In this document: positions 24,524-33,249 of the stretch, in pieces | How positions within the stretch are numbered: position 1 is the first letter of the stretch | How the letters are laid out: each line of letters begins with the position of its first letter | Assembly (NCBI GenBank): GCA_937996595.1 | Contig: CALKVC010000134.1 | Location: forward strand, 1 to 41,639 | Length of the DNA: 41,639 bases | Direction: 5' to 3' | DNA from: an uncultured Chitinophagaceae bacterium | GTDB taxonomy: Bacteria; Bacteroidota; Bacteroidia; Chitinophagales; Chitinophagaceae | Notes under the pieces: generated by a model | The model's database searches: none | Told to the model about the DNA's origin: nothing | The model's input: only the letters and a program-made list of their open reading frames with translations | Translations under genes and position numbers: made by a program

Positions 24524-24578
24524 GCTTTACCGTTATTAATACCCGGTTGATTTAAATGGCAGGAAGGAACGTTGCCCG

Positions 24579-26345
24579 TTAGAAAAGCTTCTTTTTCTTC
24601 TTCTTAGTTCCGTATATCTTTTCTGCCTTATCAATCAGGGTTAAAAATTCATTCTGCAGATAATTACTCCTGTCAACCGCTTCAAGTGCTAAAGATTTTA
24701 ATAAGGGCCAGTCGATATTGCCCGGAAGATATTGTGATTGCTTCAATTTTAATGCAAACATGGTTACGGCCGTTGCAAACCGCAAATCCCTGTCAATTAA
24801 TGCAGCGGGAACAAAATTATTGCTGACCTTATAATCATGGCTGGTATGTGATGTATCGTTACATAAGCTGTACCGTAATGACATGGTAGCAATGTTATCA
24901 GACAGGGTACTGTTACTGGTTAACAGGTTTTGTTGTGTTGGTATCAGTTCAAAAACAGCCAGGGTACTGTTTCCGCTCCCTATTTCCCCACCCTCCAGGT
25001 AGCTTGTGCTGTCGGTAACGGCGTCTTTCCGGTTATCAAAGCCAATTAACCGGTATTGCTTCACCATGGCAGGATTAAAGCTCACGTTCATGAATACATC
25101 GTCTGCCACAGCATAAAAGGTTTGCGTAAGCTCTTTAACCAGCACTTTTTCTGCTTCCCCAATATCATCCAGGTATGCATAATTGCCGTTACCTTTTTTA
25201 GCCAGCGTTTGTAATTTTGAATCTTTGAAATTACCCATTCCCACACCCAGGCAGGTAAGGAATATACCCGTTTGCCTTTGCTTGGTTATCAGTTCATCAA
25301 GGGCCTTCTCAGTTGTTTCACCCACATTAAAATCTCCGTCTGTCGCCAGTATCACCCTATTGTTCCCCCCTTTTATGAATGTTTTCTCAGCCAGTTTATA
25401 TGCAGCCCGTATGGCAGATTCACCTGGTGTGTCGCCTGCCGCTGTAAGTGACTCTATAGATTCTATTATCTTTTCTTTCTCTGCACCGGATGTAGGTTGC
25501 AACCATATCCCCACCGTTCCTCCATACATAACAATGGATACGGTGTCTATCGGCCTTAGGTTTTTAACAAACATCTGGAATGCCGCTTTAATAAGTGGCA
25601 GCCTGTTTGGCATATCCATACTGCCAGACACATCTATCAGGAAAACAAAATTACCCGGCGGCACTTTATTCAGGTCAAGCTTCTTTGCACTCACATTTAA
25701 AAACAACAATTGCTTATGCTCGTCCCATGGACAGGAGGTTAACTGTGAACCAAGTTTGAATATGTCGCCTTTATCCGGTTCGTGGTAATACAGGTTGAAA
25801 TAATTGATCATTTCCTCAATCCGAACGGCATCCGGCGGTACAGTGCTTTCTGAGTTAAGGAAACGCCTTACATTACTATACGACGCCTTATTTACGTTAA
25901 GCGCAAACCCTGTGTTGGGGTAGTGCACCGAATTAACAAACCCGTTTTCAACAAGCTGGAAGTATGTTTCATCTTCCACATACCAGTTATACCTGGATGA
26001 TTCCCTGAAGTCCTTTGTAATGGAAATCAGCTTGGGTTTGTTTTTGCTGGCGCTTACTTCTGATAGCTTTAAAACGATTACCTGCCATAGATCGGCTTTC
26101 ACCCTAACCGTTTTGGGTTCATAACCGTCAAGGGTAACCGTAAGTGTGTCATACAGGTTGGCCATCTTAAATCCGAAGCCACCATATGTACCGGAATAGT
26201 AAAAAGTTTTGGCAGAATGTACAAAGATGCGGGCGTTTTGAAGCCCCTGGTTTTTTTCGTCCTTTATATCTCCCCGAAGGTAATATTGTGCATCAGCCTG
26301 TAGTGCGGGAATCAGGATAAGCAGGTATATAAATAGTCTTTTCAA
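24579..26345 (-). CDS. VWA-domain protein of the YfbK type, exported
   Basis: 588 residues, started at TTG (26345), the only start that keeps the signal peptide (KRLFIYLLILIPALQADAQ). Domains: carboxypeptidase-regulatory-like beta sandwich about 22-95; VWA-associated N-terminal domain about 125-225 (NTGFALNVNKASYSNVRRFL, EEMINYF); VWA domain about 230-410 with MIDAS D238-x-S240-x-S242 in LIDVSGSM and ATDGDFNVG; C-terminal DUF3520-like region to 588. The order matches E. coli YfbK plus an extra N-terminal sandwich. Extracytoplasmic protein-protein or metal-dependent binding is likely; the specific role is unknown. It lies 62 bp downstream of hpt and ends in a poly-lysine tail (KKKKKKLF). Confidence 0.88.
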   Translation of the reverse strand: MKRLFIYLLILIPALQADAQYYLRGDIKDEKNQGLQNARIFVHSAKTFYYSGTYGGFGFKMANLYDTLTVTLDGYEPKTVRVKADLWQVIVLKLSEVSASKNKPKLISITKDFRESSRYNWYVEDETYFQLVENGFVNSVHYPNTGFALNVNKASYSNVRRFLNSESTVPPDAVRIEEMINYFNLYYHEPDKGDIFKLGSQLTSCPWDEHKQLLFLNVSAKKLDLNKVPPGNFVFLIDVSGSMDMPNRLPLIKAAFQMFVKNLRPIDTVSIVMYGGTVGIWLQPTSGAEKEKIIESIESLTAAGDTPGESAIRAAYKLAEKTFIKGGNNRVILATDGDFNVGETTEKALDELITKQRQTGIFLTCLGVGMGNFKDSKLQTLAKKGNGNYAYLDDIGEAEKVLVKELTQTFYAVADDVFMNVSFNPAMVKQYRLIGFDNRKDAVTDSTSYLEGGEIGSGNSTLAVFELIPTQQNLLTSNSTLSDNIATMSLRYSLCNDTSHTSHDYKVSNNFVPAALIDRDLRFATAVTMFALKLKQSQYLPGNIDWPLLKSLALEAVDRSNYLQNEFLTLIDKAEKIYGTKKKKKKLF

Positions 26346-26407
26346 ATATATTTTATGGGTTAAAGATCGAATTGATACCAGAAATGAGTAAACATGCCAT
26401 CAGGCTG

Positions 26408-26950
26408 TTATGATTCCCCGGTTAGCTGGTAAATCTCTTTAAGGTTCCTGCCCAGCCCGTCAAAATCTAACCCGTATCCCAACAGGAATTTATTGGGTAC
26501 ATTAAAACCCAGGTAATCGATGGTAAGCGGGTGTACCAGTGCATCCGGCTTATGCAACAACGCCGCAATCCTGAGCGACGCCGGTTGCTGATCGGCCAGT
26601 TGCGGAAGGAACTCACTTAATGTTTTACCGGTATCCACAATATCTTCCAGTATTACCACATGCCTGTCTTTCAGTGATTCATCAAGGCCAATGGATGTTA
26701 TAACGTGCCCGGAACTCCTGGTTCCCTTATAAGATGCCAGTTTTATAAAACATATTTCAGCTTCCATGCTAAGCTCCTTGAACAGGTCTGACGCAAACAT
26801 GAATGAACCATTAAGTATGGCTATGAACAACGGCCGTTTACCTGCATAATCACGGTTCAGTTCACTGCCGATTCTTTTTATCTGTTTACTGATGTCATCT
26901 GCAGTAAGATAGGGTTGAAAACTTTTTCCATTCACCTGTATCAAAGACAT
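26408..26950 (-). CDS. hpt: Hypoxanthine phosphoribosyltransferase
   Basis: 180 residues, normal for bacterial HPRT. It converts hypoxanthine or guanine with phosphoribosyl pyrophosphate to IMP or GMP (purine salvage, cytoplasm). The PRPP-binding motif is VVILEDIVDTGKTL; other blocks are FIAILNGSFMFASDL, LASYKGTRSSG and FLLGYGLDFDGLGRNLKEIY near the C-terminus. It begins 6 bp after the glucosaminidase stop, so it is translated from the same mRNA as the upstream envelope and transport genes. Confidence 0.95.
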   Translation of the reverse strand: MSLIQVNGKSFQPYLTADDISKQIKRIGSELNRDYAGKRPLFIAILNGSFMFASDLFKELSMEAEICFIKLASYKGTRSSGHVITSIGLDESLKDRHVVILEDIVDTGKTLSEFLPQLADQQPASLRIAALLHKPDALVHPLTIDYLGFNVPNKFLLGYGLDFDGLGRNLKEIYQLTGES

Positions 26951-26956
26951 ATATTG

Positions 26957-28246
26957 CTATTTACTTATTTTCAATTGCTGGCCAATACTCAGTTCATCCG
27001 ATGATAAACTATTCATTTCCTTTATTTCCTGTACGGAAACATTATACATTTTTGAAATGGCATACAATCCCTCCTTCGGTTGCACCTCGTGAATGATGAT
27101 CTTTCCGGTTACCGGTTTAACTGCATTTTCATTACGCGGCCTCAGTAATACCTTTGTTCCCTTTTTCAGCACTGCCTTTTCACTCAGGTTATTATACTGC
27201 ACCAGGTATTGAAGTTGTATCGCATTTACCTGTGAGATGCTGTAAAGTGTTTCTCCCTGTTCCGTTACATGGAAATCGCGGTTACCCGATTTCTTTTTCT
27301 TTTCAAGGAATATCCACTGGTCATGTTCAAGTATCCCATCAACCTGCATGTCGTTATATTCCATCAGCTTAGCCAACGCCATATCAAATTCGGTTGCAAT
27401 AGCCAGTAAAGAAGTACCCGCCGGAACAAAAACGGCTTTTAACCCGTTAAACAGGGCTTTTCCCGATTTGATGGATTCTGTATTTCCGGCCGGATTGGTA
27501 AATGATTTGGTAACCCGCTGCGCAACCACTTTAGATGGAGGTTTGTTGTCAACCACGGTATGTTGCAGTTTACTGTCTTCCGCAGCAGACAGGGATTTGA
27601 TTTCAGCCTCAGCAGATTTGGAGTTGTTTTCAACCACGACAGGCTGGGTTTTGATATTAGCCCCTATAGATTGTTGGCTGATCTCTTTATCAGTTTTTAC
27701 AGCAACCGCAATATCCTCATTTCTGCTTTCTGGTTCACCCGCATCTAACCGGTCAAATTGTTGCAGGTTATAGGTTTCAATGTTTTTTATCAGGATGGCC
27801 GGATACCTGGGATTGGTTGCATAGCCTGCTTTTTTTAAACCGTGAGCCCAACTTTTATAGTCCAGCGGGTCAAGCTCAAATAAGAATGCATACCGGCTGC
27901 TTCCTTTTAAAAAATTACTATGGTCGCGGTAACTATCTTCCGCCGATTCGTATTTCCTGAAACACTCTCCGGGTGCATCATCATCATGCGATACACTCGG
28001 CCCTTTCCAGGTATTTTTGCACTTTATTCCGAAATGGTTATTGGAACGCCTTACCAGGTCACTGTTTCCGTTTTCGGTTTCCAGTATGCCCTGGGCGATG
28101 GTTATGGAAGCAGGAATACCGGTCCTTTTCATTTCGCTGATGGCGAGATCCTTATAAGTATTGATATAATCCTGCACACTGATGCTTTGAGAAATTCCGG
28201 CAGTGCAAACGATGAATGATAAAATAGTTACAACTATTTTTTTCAT
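26957..28246 (-). CDS. Exported glucosaminidase (GH73) with three LysM domains
   Basis: 429 residues. Signal peptide about 1-19 (IVVTILSFIVCTAGIS). Glucosaminidase/GH73-type domain about 22-165, with the presumed catalytic Glu in IAQGILETENGNS and HFGIKCKNTWKG. Low-complexity linker about 170-265. Three C-terminal LysM-like modules: VFVPAGTSLLAIATEFDMAL, HVTEQGETLYSISQVNAI and HEVQPKEGLYAISKMYNVS, the last ending SIGQQLKISK. It cleaves the glycan chains of peptidoglycan in the envelope, likely in cell separation or wall turnover. Gaps to neighbours are 5-6 bp on both sides, indicating one operon. Confidence 0.93.
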   Translation of the reverse strand: MKKIVVTILSFIVCTAGISQSISVQDYINTYKDLAISEMKRTGIPASITIAQGILETENGNSDLVRRSNNHFGIKCKNTWKGPSVSHDDDAPGECFRKYESAEDSYRDHSNFLKGSSRYAFLFELDPLDYKSWAHGLKKAGYATNPRYPAILIKNIETYNLQQFDRLDAGEPESRNEDIAVAVKTDKEISQQSIGANIKTQPVVVENNSKSAEAEIKSLSAAEDSKLQHTVVDNKPPSKVVAQRVTKSFTNPAGNTESIKSGKALFNGLKAVFVPAGTSLLAIATEFDMALAKLMEYNDMQVDGILEHDQWIFLEKKKKSGNRDFHVTEQGETLYSISQVNAIQLQYLVQYNNLSEKAVLKKGTKVLLRPRNENAVKPVTGKIIIHEVQPKEGLYAISKMYNVSVQEIKEMNSLSSDELSIGQQLKISK

Positions 28247-28251
28247 AAGAT

Positions 28252-28890
28252 TTATAATTTTCTAATCAACATTAAACCATCCCTTACGGTTAAAACAACC
28301 TGTTCTACCCTTGTATCTGCGGCTACATGCTCATTGAAAGCCTGGATGGCTTTTGCATTCTTCCCTTTCAGGCTATCCTGAAGCACTTCCCCATGGAACA
28401 GTACATTATCTGCAATGATCCATCCGCCCGGGTTTATATATGGCAAAGTTAATTCGTAATAATCAATATAACTCACTTTGTCTGCATCTATGAATACCAG
28501 GTCCCATTGTTCCTGTAAACCCGGAATGATATCCATTGCATTTCCTACATGCAAAATCAGCTTTGATGCTGCCGGGTGCCTGTTAAAATAGGAACGGGCA
28601 TTTTCGGCGTCTTCCTCCCTTAATTCAATCGTATGCAGCACGCCCCCTTCCTGAAGGCCTTTGGATAAACATAACGCACTAAAGCCTGTAAAAGTGCCTA
28701 TTTCCAGTATTTTTTCAGGCTTTATCATCAGGCTGAGCATTTCCAACAACTTTCCCTGCAACAGCCCGCTATGCATATGGTAATGCTTGTGAAACGCCAT
28801 TGTATTTGCCTGGTTTTCAAGCAGTAAATCTTCCATGGCCGATGAATATTTCAAAGCATATGCTTCCGCCATTTGATTGATAATTTCCAT
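28252..28890 (-). CDS. Class I SAM-dependent O-methyltransferase (CCoAOMT family)
   Basis: 212 residues, typical for bacterial O-methyltransferase family 3. SAM-binding motif I is EIGTFTGFSALCLSKGL; the metal-binding DADK segment is VFIDADKVSYIDYYE, and PGGWIIADNVLFHGEV follows. These proteins are divalent-metal-dependent and methylate catechol-like hydroxyls; the natural substrate is unknown. It starts 6 bp after the symporter stop and ends 5 bp before the glucosaminidase start. Confidence 0.92.
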   Translation of the reverse strand: MEIINQMAEAYALKYSSAMEDLLLENQANTMAFHKHYHMHSGLLQGKLLEMLSLMIKPEKILEIGTFTGFSALCLSKGLQEGGVLHTIELREEDAENARSYFNRHPAASKLILHVGNAMDIIPGLQEQWDLVFIDADKVSYIDYYELTLPYINPGGWIIADNVLFHGEVLQDSLKGKNAKAIQAFNEHVAADTRVEQVVLTVRDGLMLIRKL

Positions 28891-28896
28891 GGTAAC

Positions 28897-30444
28897 TTAA
28901 ACTATTGCCGGTTTTTTTGAAATAATTAACAATCCCAGGAAAGTAATGGCACCGTTAATCAGCAGAATTTCAATGCCAATCTTATAACCTCCCAGCAGGG
29001 CCGGTGCATTCGTTTGCAAAATATAACAAAGAACCGGGCTGATCAGCGCAATGATGGCTATGATGAAACTATCAGCCAGTGTACGTTTGGTGAGTATGCC
29101 GAAAGCAAATAAACCCAATAATGGCCCATACGTATAACCGGCCAGGTCTAGTATCTTGTCTATGATAGACCTGCTGTTAATTTCCCTGAATACGAGTATG
29201 CAAAGGAAGAAGATAATGGTAAGCGTAAAATGTACAGTTAGCCGGGTGTTCCTTTTCTGGATTTCTGTCATGTTCTGCCTTTCTTTCAACCCAAGTATAT
29301 CAATACAGAAAGAAGATGTGAGGGCTGTAAGCGCACCATCGGCACTGGGGAACAACGCTGAAATAAGCGCTATGATGAAGATGATGCTGATAATTACCGG
29401 CATTTGCTGAAACAAGCCCAGGGCGATGGAAGGAAACAGGTTATCTCCGGTTATGTTCAACTGCTGATGATACAATCCGAAAACGGCATTATTATCAACA
29501 GTATTGGTTGTAAATGCAGCCCCGTTATTATAGGCATAAATATACAATAGGCCGCCCAGCAACAGGAACAGCATGTTTACAAAAACCATGATCATGCTGA
29601 ATGTCATCATGTTCTTCTGTGAGTCTTTCAGGTTCTTCACACTGATGTTCTTTTGCATCATCTCCTGGTCAAGGCCAGTCATGGCAATGGTAATAAACAT
29701 GCCGCCAATAATCTGTTTTATGAAAAAGCCTTTGCTGTTAACATCCGTATTAAAAATCCTGGTAAGGCTTTTCGCTTCCATGGCATTTACGGCATCACTG
29801 ATGGAAAAATCAAGGTTGTTTAAGATATATACTACACATACAAGCAGCCCGGAGATCATCAGGAAAGTTTGTAACGTATCTGTATAAACAATCGTTTTAA
29901 CACCTCCTTCAAAAGTATACAGCAATATCATCAGCAACACCACTGCTGTAGACACCCAGAAGGGAATATGCATCTGCGACAGGATGAAAATATGCAGGAT
30001 GTTTATCACCAGGTACAATCTTGCCGTTGCACCAACCGTTCTGGAAATGATAAAGAAGGAAGCGCCCGTTTTGTATGCCCATTCCCCAAACCGGTGTTTC
30101 AGGTAATTGTAAATGGATGTAAGGTTCATCCGGTAATACAGGGGAAGCAGTACGAATGCTACTACAAAATATCCGAGCAGATAACCTATCACAACCTGGA
30201 AATAACCCAGTGCATTGGGTACGGCGCCGGGCTGTGCAATATTACCCACACTGCCGGGAACACTTACAAATGTTACCCCGCTCAGTGATGTACCGATCAT
30301 GCCGAATGCCACCAGCTTCCAGTTTGAATTCCTATTGCCGATATAAAATGAATCGTTGTTTGAATTGCGGCTGGTATACCAGGCAACGAGGTAAAGCAAT
30401 ATGAAGTATCCAAGTACAAATGACAACAGCAGGTAAGGCGACAT
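28897..30444 (-). CDS. Sodium:solute symporter (SSS family)
   Basis: 515 residues with about 13 hydrophobic helices, the layout of the sodium/solute symporter family in the inner membrane. Family-like blocks: YFILLYLVAWYTSRNSNNDSFYIGNRNSN at the N-terminus (given as its two halves, YLVAWYTSR and DSFYIGNRNS), GMIGTSLSGVTFVSVPG in helix 2, GLDQEMMQKNISVKN, and SALFPSADGALTALTSSF. The substrate cannot be told from sequence. First gene of a tight minus-strand run with the O-methyltransferase, glucosaminidase and hpt. Confidence 0.92.
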   Translation of the reverse strand: MSPYLLLSFVLGYFILLYLVAWYTSRNSNNDSFYIGNRNSNWKLVAFGMIGTSLSGVTFVSVPGSVGNIAQPGAVPNALGYFQVVIGYLLGYFVVAFVLLPLYYRMNLTSIYNYLKHRFGEWAYKTGASFFIISRTVGATARLYLVINILHIFILSQMHIPFWVSTAVVLLMILLYTFEGGVKTIVYTDTLQTFLMISGLLVCVVYILNNLDFSISDAVNAMEAKSLTRIFNTDVNSKGFFIKQIIGGMFITIAMTGLDQEMMQKNISVKNLKDSQKNMMTFSMIMVFVNMLFLLLGGLLYIYAYNNGAAFTTNTVDNNAVFGLYHQQLNITGDNLFPSIALGLFQQMPVIISIIFIIALISALFPSADGALTALTSSFCIDILGLKERQNMTEIQKRNTRLTVHFTLTIIFFLCILVFREINSRSIIDKILDLAGYTYGPLLGLFAFGILTKRTLADSFIIAIIALISPVLCYILQTNAPALLGGYKIGIEILLINGAITFLGLLIISKKPAIV

Positions 30445-30470
30445 ATATCTCGTTTAATGTTAAATTAAAA

Positions 30471-30500
30471 TTGAAAATATAAAAAATCTACGTGTCTTTG
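30471..30500 (+). promoter_or_regulatory. Likely promoter for the LOG-family gene
   Basis: TTG at 30471-30473, 19 nt, TGTCTTTG at 30493-30500 (one mismatch to TAnnTTTG), 23 bp before the ATG. The gap is shared with the divergent symporter gene. Confidence 0.5.
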
Positions 30501-30523
30501 CCTATTATTAATGCTATATAAAG

Positions 30524-31060
30524 ATGCAACTTCATTCAATCGCTGTATTCTGCGGCAGTAAACCGGGTAAAAACAGTTTATTTGAAAGCCATACGAGGGA
30601 ACTGGGCCACCTGCTGGCAAACAATAACATTACCCTTATTTATGGCGGTGGCAATAAAGGCCTGATGGGAACCATTGCAAACGCCGCCCTTGAAAAAAAC
30701 GGTAAAGTGATCGGTATAATTCCGGAAATACTTTCAGACAGGGAACACAGCCACCATGGGCTTACCGAATTGCTGGTGGTAGAGACCATTCATATAAGAA
30801 AACAACTTTTATATGAAAAATGCGACGCCGCTGTTATACTACCGGGTGGATATGGTACAATGGATGAAGTGTTTGAAATGCTAACCTGGAACCAGTTGAA
30901 CATACACGATAAAAAGATTTTTTTCATGAATACCGGCGGTTTTTACAACCACCTGGTAGAACATATTCGGCGTATGCAGGATGAAGATTTCCTGTACGAC
31001 CATCCGGATAATAAGATAAAAGTGCTGAATGAACCGGCAGACCTGCTGAAATATATCTGA
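30524..31060 (+). CDS. LOG-family protein (TIGR00730), nucleotide phosphoribohydrolase
   Basis: 178 residues, Rossmann fold. LOG enzymes release the base from nucleoside 5'-monophosphates; in plants and some bacteria this activates cytokinins, in most bacteria the substrate is probably AMP or a related nucleotide. Signature motifs: GGGNKGLMG at 41-49 and PGGYGTMDE at 107-115, both intact. N-terminus SIAVFCGSKPG is typical. It runs convergently into the next minus-strand gene with only 5 bp between stop codons. Confidence 0.93.
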   Translation: MQLHSIAVFCGSKPGKNSLFESHTRELGHLLANNNITLIYGGGNKGLMGTIANAALEKNGKVIGIIPEILSDREHSHHGLTELLVVETIHIRKQLLYEKCDAAVILPGGYGTMDEVFEMLTWNQLNIHDKKIFFMNTGGFYNHLVEHIRRMQDEDFLYDHPDNKIKVLNEPADLLKYI

Positions 31061-31065
31061 TTACC

Positions 31066-31734
31066 TCAACGTATCCCTCTTCGCCCCTGGAACAGCGGTA
31101 TCTGTAAACCAGCCCGAATGATAGGCAGCATGTTTACTTTACCGTTAGATATCTGCTCAACATATGGAGAGTTCCTGTTCTTTATTACGTCAATCATCAG
31201 CGAAAAATAATAAAACAGGTTACCTACACCTTCCCTTCCGTTACAATAACCTGCTCCCACCAACAGGCTTGGAACATTATAATTTGATTTTTCCGAGGGG
31301 TAATTGGCGGCATAAATAATTTTCTGGGATATAAAATTCATTTCACCCTGTGCCTGTAAAAACAGGAACTTAACGGGATATACCCTTGCAAAAGCGCCCG
31401 GACCAAAAAGCGTTTGCCGTAATTTGTCATCACTGGAATAATATAATCCGGTTCCCGGGCTGTAATAAGTGATGTGCCTGTCGGAATAATACGTGAAGTT
31501 AATAACCACACCGGCATCCAGCCATTTATTGATACTATAGCCCAGCACCGGGCTGGCACCACCAATGAATGTACTGCCAGAAAAAGACAACTGGATTCCG
31601 CCGCCGGTAAACAGGTTTTCTAACCGGAATCCGCGCTTCTCTTCATTTTCATCCACTGTTTCCATCTCTTTATCCTGCGCATACAGGCTGGCAGACAGGA
31701 ATACAGTTAACAAAAGCGCAACATATCTTTTCAT
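31066..31734 (-). CDS. Exported protein, probable outer-membrane beta barrel, unknown function
   Basis: 222 residues. Signal peptide about 1-19 (RYVALLLTVFLSASLYAQ). After an acidic stretch (DKEMETVDENEEKRG) the sequence alternates as amphipathic strands: GGGIQLSFSGSTFIGGASPVLGYS is typical of barrel strands facing the membrane. No recognised family. It is encoded 18 bp downstream of the FAD-linked oxidase on the same strand, so the two are probably co-transcribed, though no shared role is evident. Confidence 0.75.
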   Translation of the reverse strand: MKRYVALLLTVFLSASLYAQDKEMETVDENEEKRGFRLENLFTGGGIQLSFSGSTFIGGASPVLGYSINKWLDAGVVINFTYYSDRHITYYSPGTGLYYSSDDKLRQTLFGPGAFARVYPVKFLFLQAQGEMNFISQKIIYAANYPSEKSNYNVPSLLVGAGYCNGREGVGNLFYYFSLMIDVIKNRNSPYVEQISNGKVNMLPIIRAGLQIPLFQGRRGIR

Positions 31735-31752
31735 TGTTTTACATTTTAATGT

Positions 31753-33171
31753 TCAGGCATCAAAAATTTTTCCGCTGTTCAGGATGTTATTGGGGTCGAA
31801 GGCTTTTTTGATGGCACGCATCAGTTGTATGTCATTCTTTTCAAAAACGAGGTCCATATATTCCTTTTGAATCAGGCCGATACCATGTTCACCACTGATA
31901 GTTCCGCCCAGCGATTTTACCAGGGTAAACAATGCTTTCAGCGCCGGTATCACATCGGGGTTGTTCAGGCTGTAGATGCTTCCTTCCTTTTTGATGCGTA
32001 TGTGCAGGTTACCGTCACCGGCATGTCCGTAACAAACTGCTTCAAAAGCATATTGCAGGCCCAGTTCCTTCACGCCCTTAATCAATGCAGGCAGTTGGGC
32101 CCTGGGAACAACCGTATCTTCTTCTATGGTATACCCCGCTAGTTTAACAGCTTCGGCTACGCGTCTGCGTAATTTCCATAATTCAGCTTTCTGCTGTGCA
32201 TCATCAGCAAAATACACTTCGCCGCAATCATACCCGGTAAGCAGTTCAGATATGGCTTCCATTTCATTCATCAGTGTCTCCGGATGGTTTCCATCCACTT
32301 CTATGATCAGGTGTGCCGCCGTGTCATCAGTAATGGGTACGGCATTGCTTTCAACAAAACGGCTCACAATCTTCAATGCATCAATTTCAACCAGTTCAAG
32401 CGCACTCGGCGTAAAACCGGCCCTGAAAATAGCGCTGACAGCCTCTCCCGCTTTTTCCAGGTTTTTGAATGGTACCAGCATCAGCAGGTCGTGTTTGGGA
32501 TGGGGTAACAGTTTCAGTACGATTTTGGTAACGAGGCCAAGGGTTCCTTCACTGCCTACCATCAATTGCGTGAGGTTATACCCGGTGGAATTTTTGAGCA
32601 CATTGGCGCCGGTCCACATAATATCACCATTGGGCAGCACCACTTCCAGGTTCAGTACATAATCTTTAACCACACCATATTTTACGGCTTTTGGCCCGCC
32701 GCTGTTTTCAGCAATATTGCCTCCGATAAAACAGCTTCCCCGGCTGCTTGGATCCGGCGGGTAAAAAAGCCCTTTTTCCTTTACTGCATTTTGCAATACT
32801 TCAGTAATCACACCCGGTTCTGTGGTTACCTGCAGGTTTCGTTCATCAATGTCCAAAATGCTGTTCATCCTCTCAAAAGAAATAAGTACACCGCCCAGTT
32901 GAGGCAAAGCGCCGCCACTTAAACCTGTTCCTGCCCCACGTGGTGTTACCGGTATGCGGTTTGCATTACAAATACGCATGATTGCGCTTATTTCAGCAGT
33001 TGTGCGTGGTTTGATAACAATGTCCGGGAGAAAATGAAGGTTTTCTGTTTCGTCGTGTGCATACGCCTGCAGGCTTTCTTCATCCGTATATACATTGGAT
33101 TCACCGGCAATAGACTTAAAGGCTTCCAGGTGGCTAAGGAATTTACTTCTTTCATCAGACGTTACAGGCAT
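31753..33171 (-). CDS. FAD-binding oxidase, GlcD / D-lactate dehydrogenase type
   Basis: 472 residues, normal for GlcD-like flavoproteins. FAD-binding type 4 (PCMH) domain about 30-215: VTPRGAGTGLSGGALP, the FAD pyrophosphate loop, and GGNIAENSGGPKAVKYGVVKDYVLNLEVV (seen as GGNIAENSGGPKAVKYG). The C-terminal FAD-oxidase domain about 220-470 contains YGHAGDGNLHIRI, with conserved His residues, and GGTISGEHGIGLIQ. The enzyme oxidises a 2-hydroxyacid such as glycolate or D-lactate; partner subunits GlcE and GlcF are absent nearby, so the substrate is unresolved. Confidence 0.92.
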   Translation of the reverse strand: MPVTSDERSKFLSHLEAFKSIAGESNVYTDEESLQAYAHDETENLHFLPDIVIKPRTTAEISAIMRICNANRIPVTPRGAGTGLSGGALPQLGGVLISFERMNSILDIDERNLQVTTEPGVITEVLQNAVKEKGLFYPPDPSSRGSCFIGGNIAENSGGPKAVKYGVVKDYVLNLEVVLPNGDIMWTGANVLKNSTGYNLTQLMVGSEGTLGLVTKIVLKLLPHPKHDLLMLVPFKNLEKAGEAVSAIFRAGFTPSALELVEIDALKIVSRFVESNAVPITDDTAAHLIIEVDGNHPETLMNEMEAISELLTGYDCGEVYFADDAQQKAELWKLRRRVAEAVKLAGYTIEEDTVVPRAQLPALIKGVKELGLQYAFEAVCYGHAGDGNLHIRIKKEGSIYSLNNPDVIPALKALFTLVKSLGGTISGEHGIGLIQKEYMDLVFEKNDIQLMRAIKKAFDPNNILNSGKIFDA

Positions 33172-33249
33172 GAAAAATATTTGTGCAAATTTCGTAAAGA
33201 AAATGAAATTTAGGAAGAATACAGGTTAAATAATAGCTGCTGACATATC

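Noticed and set aside
26343..26350. TAnnTTTG match on the minus strand at the VWA gene
   Set aside because: It overlaps the TTG start codon, so transcription would begin inside the gene; probably chance.
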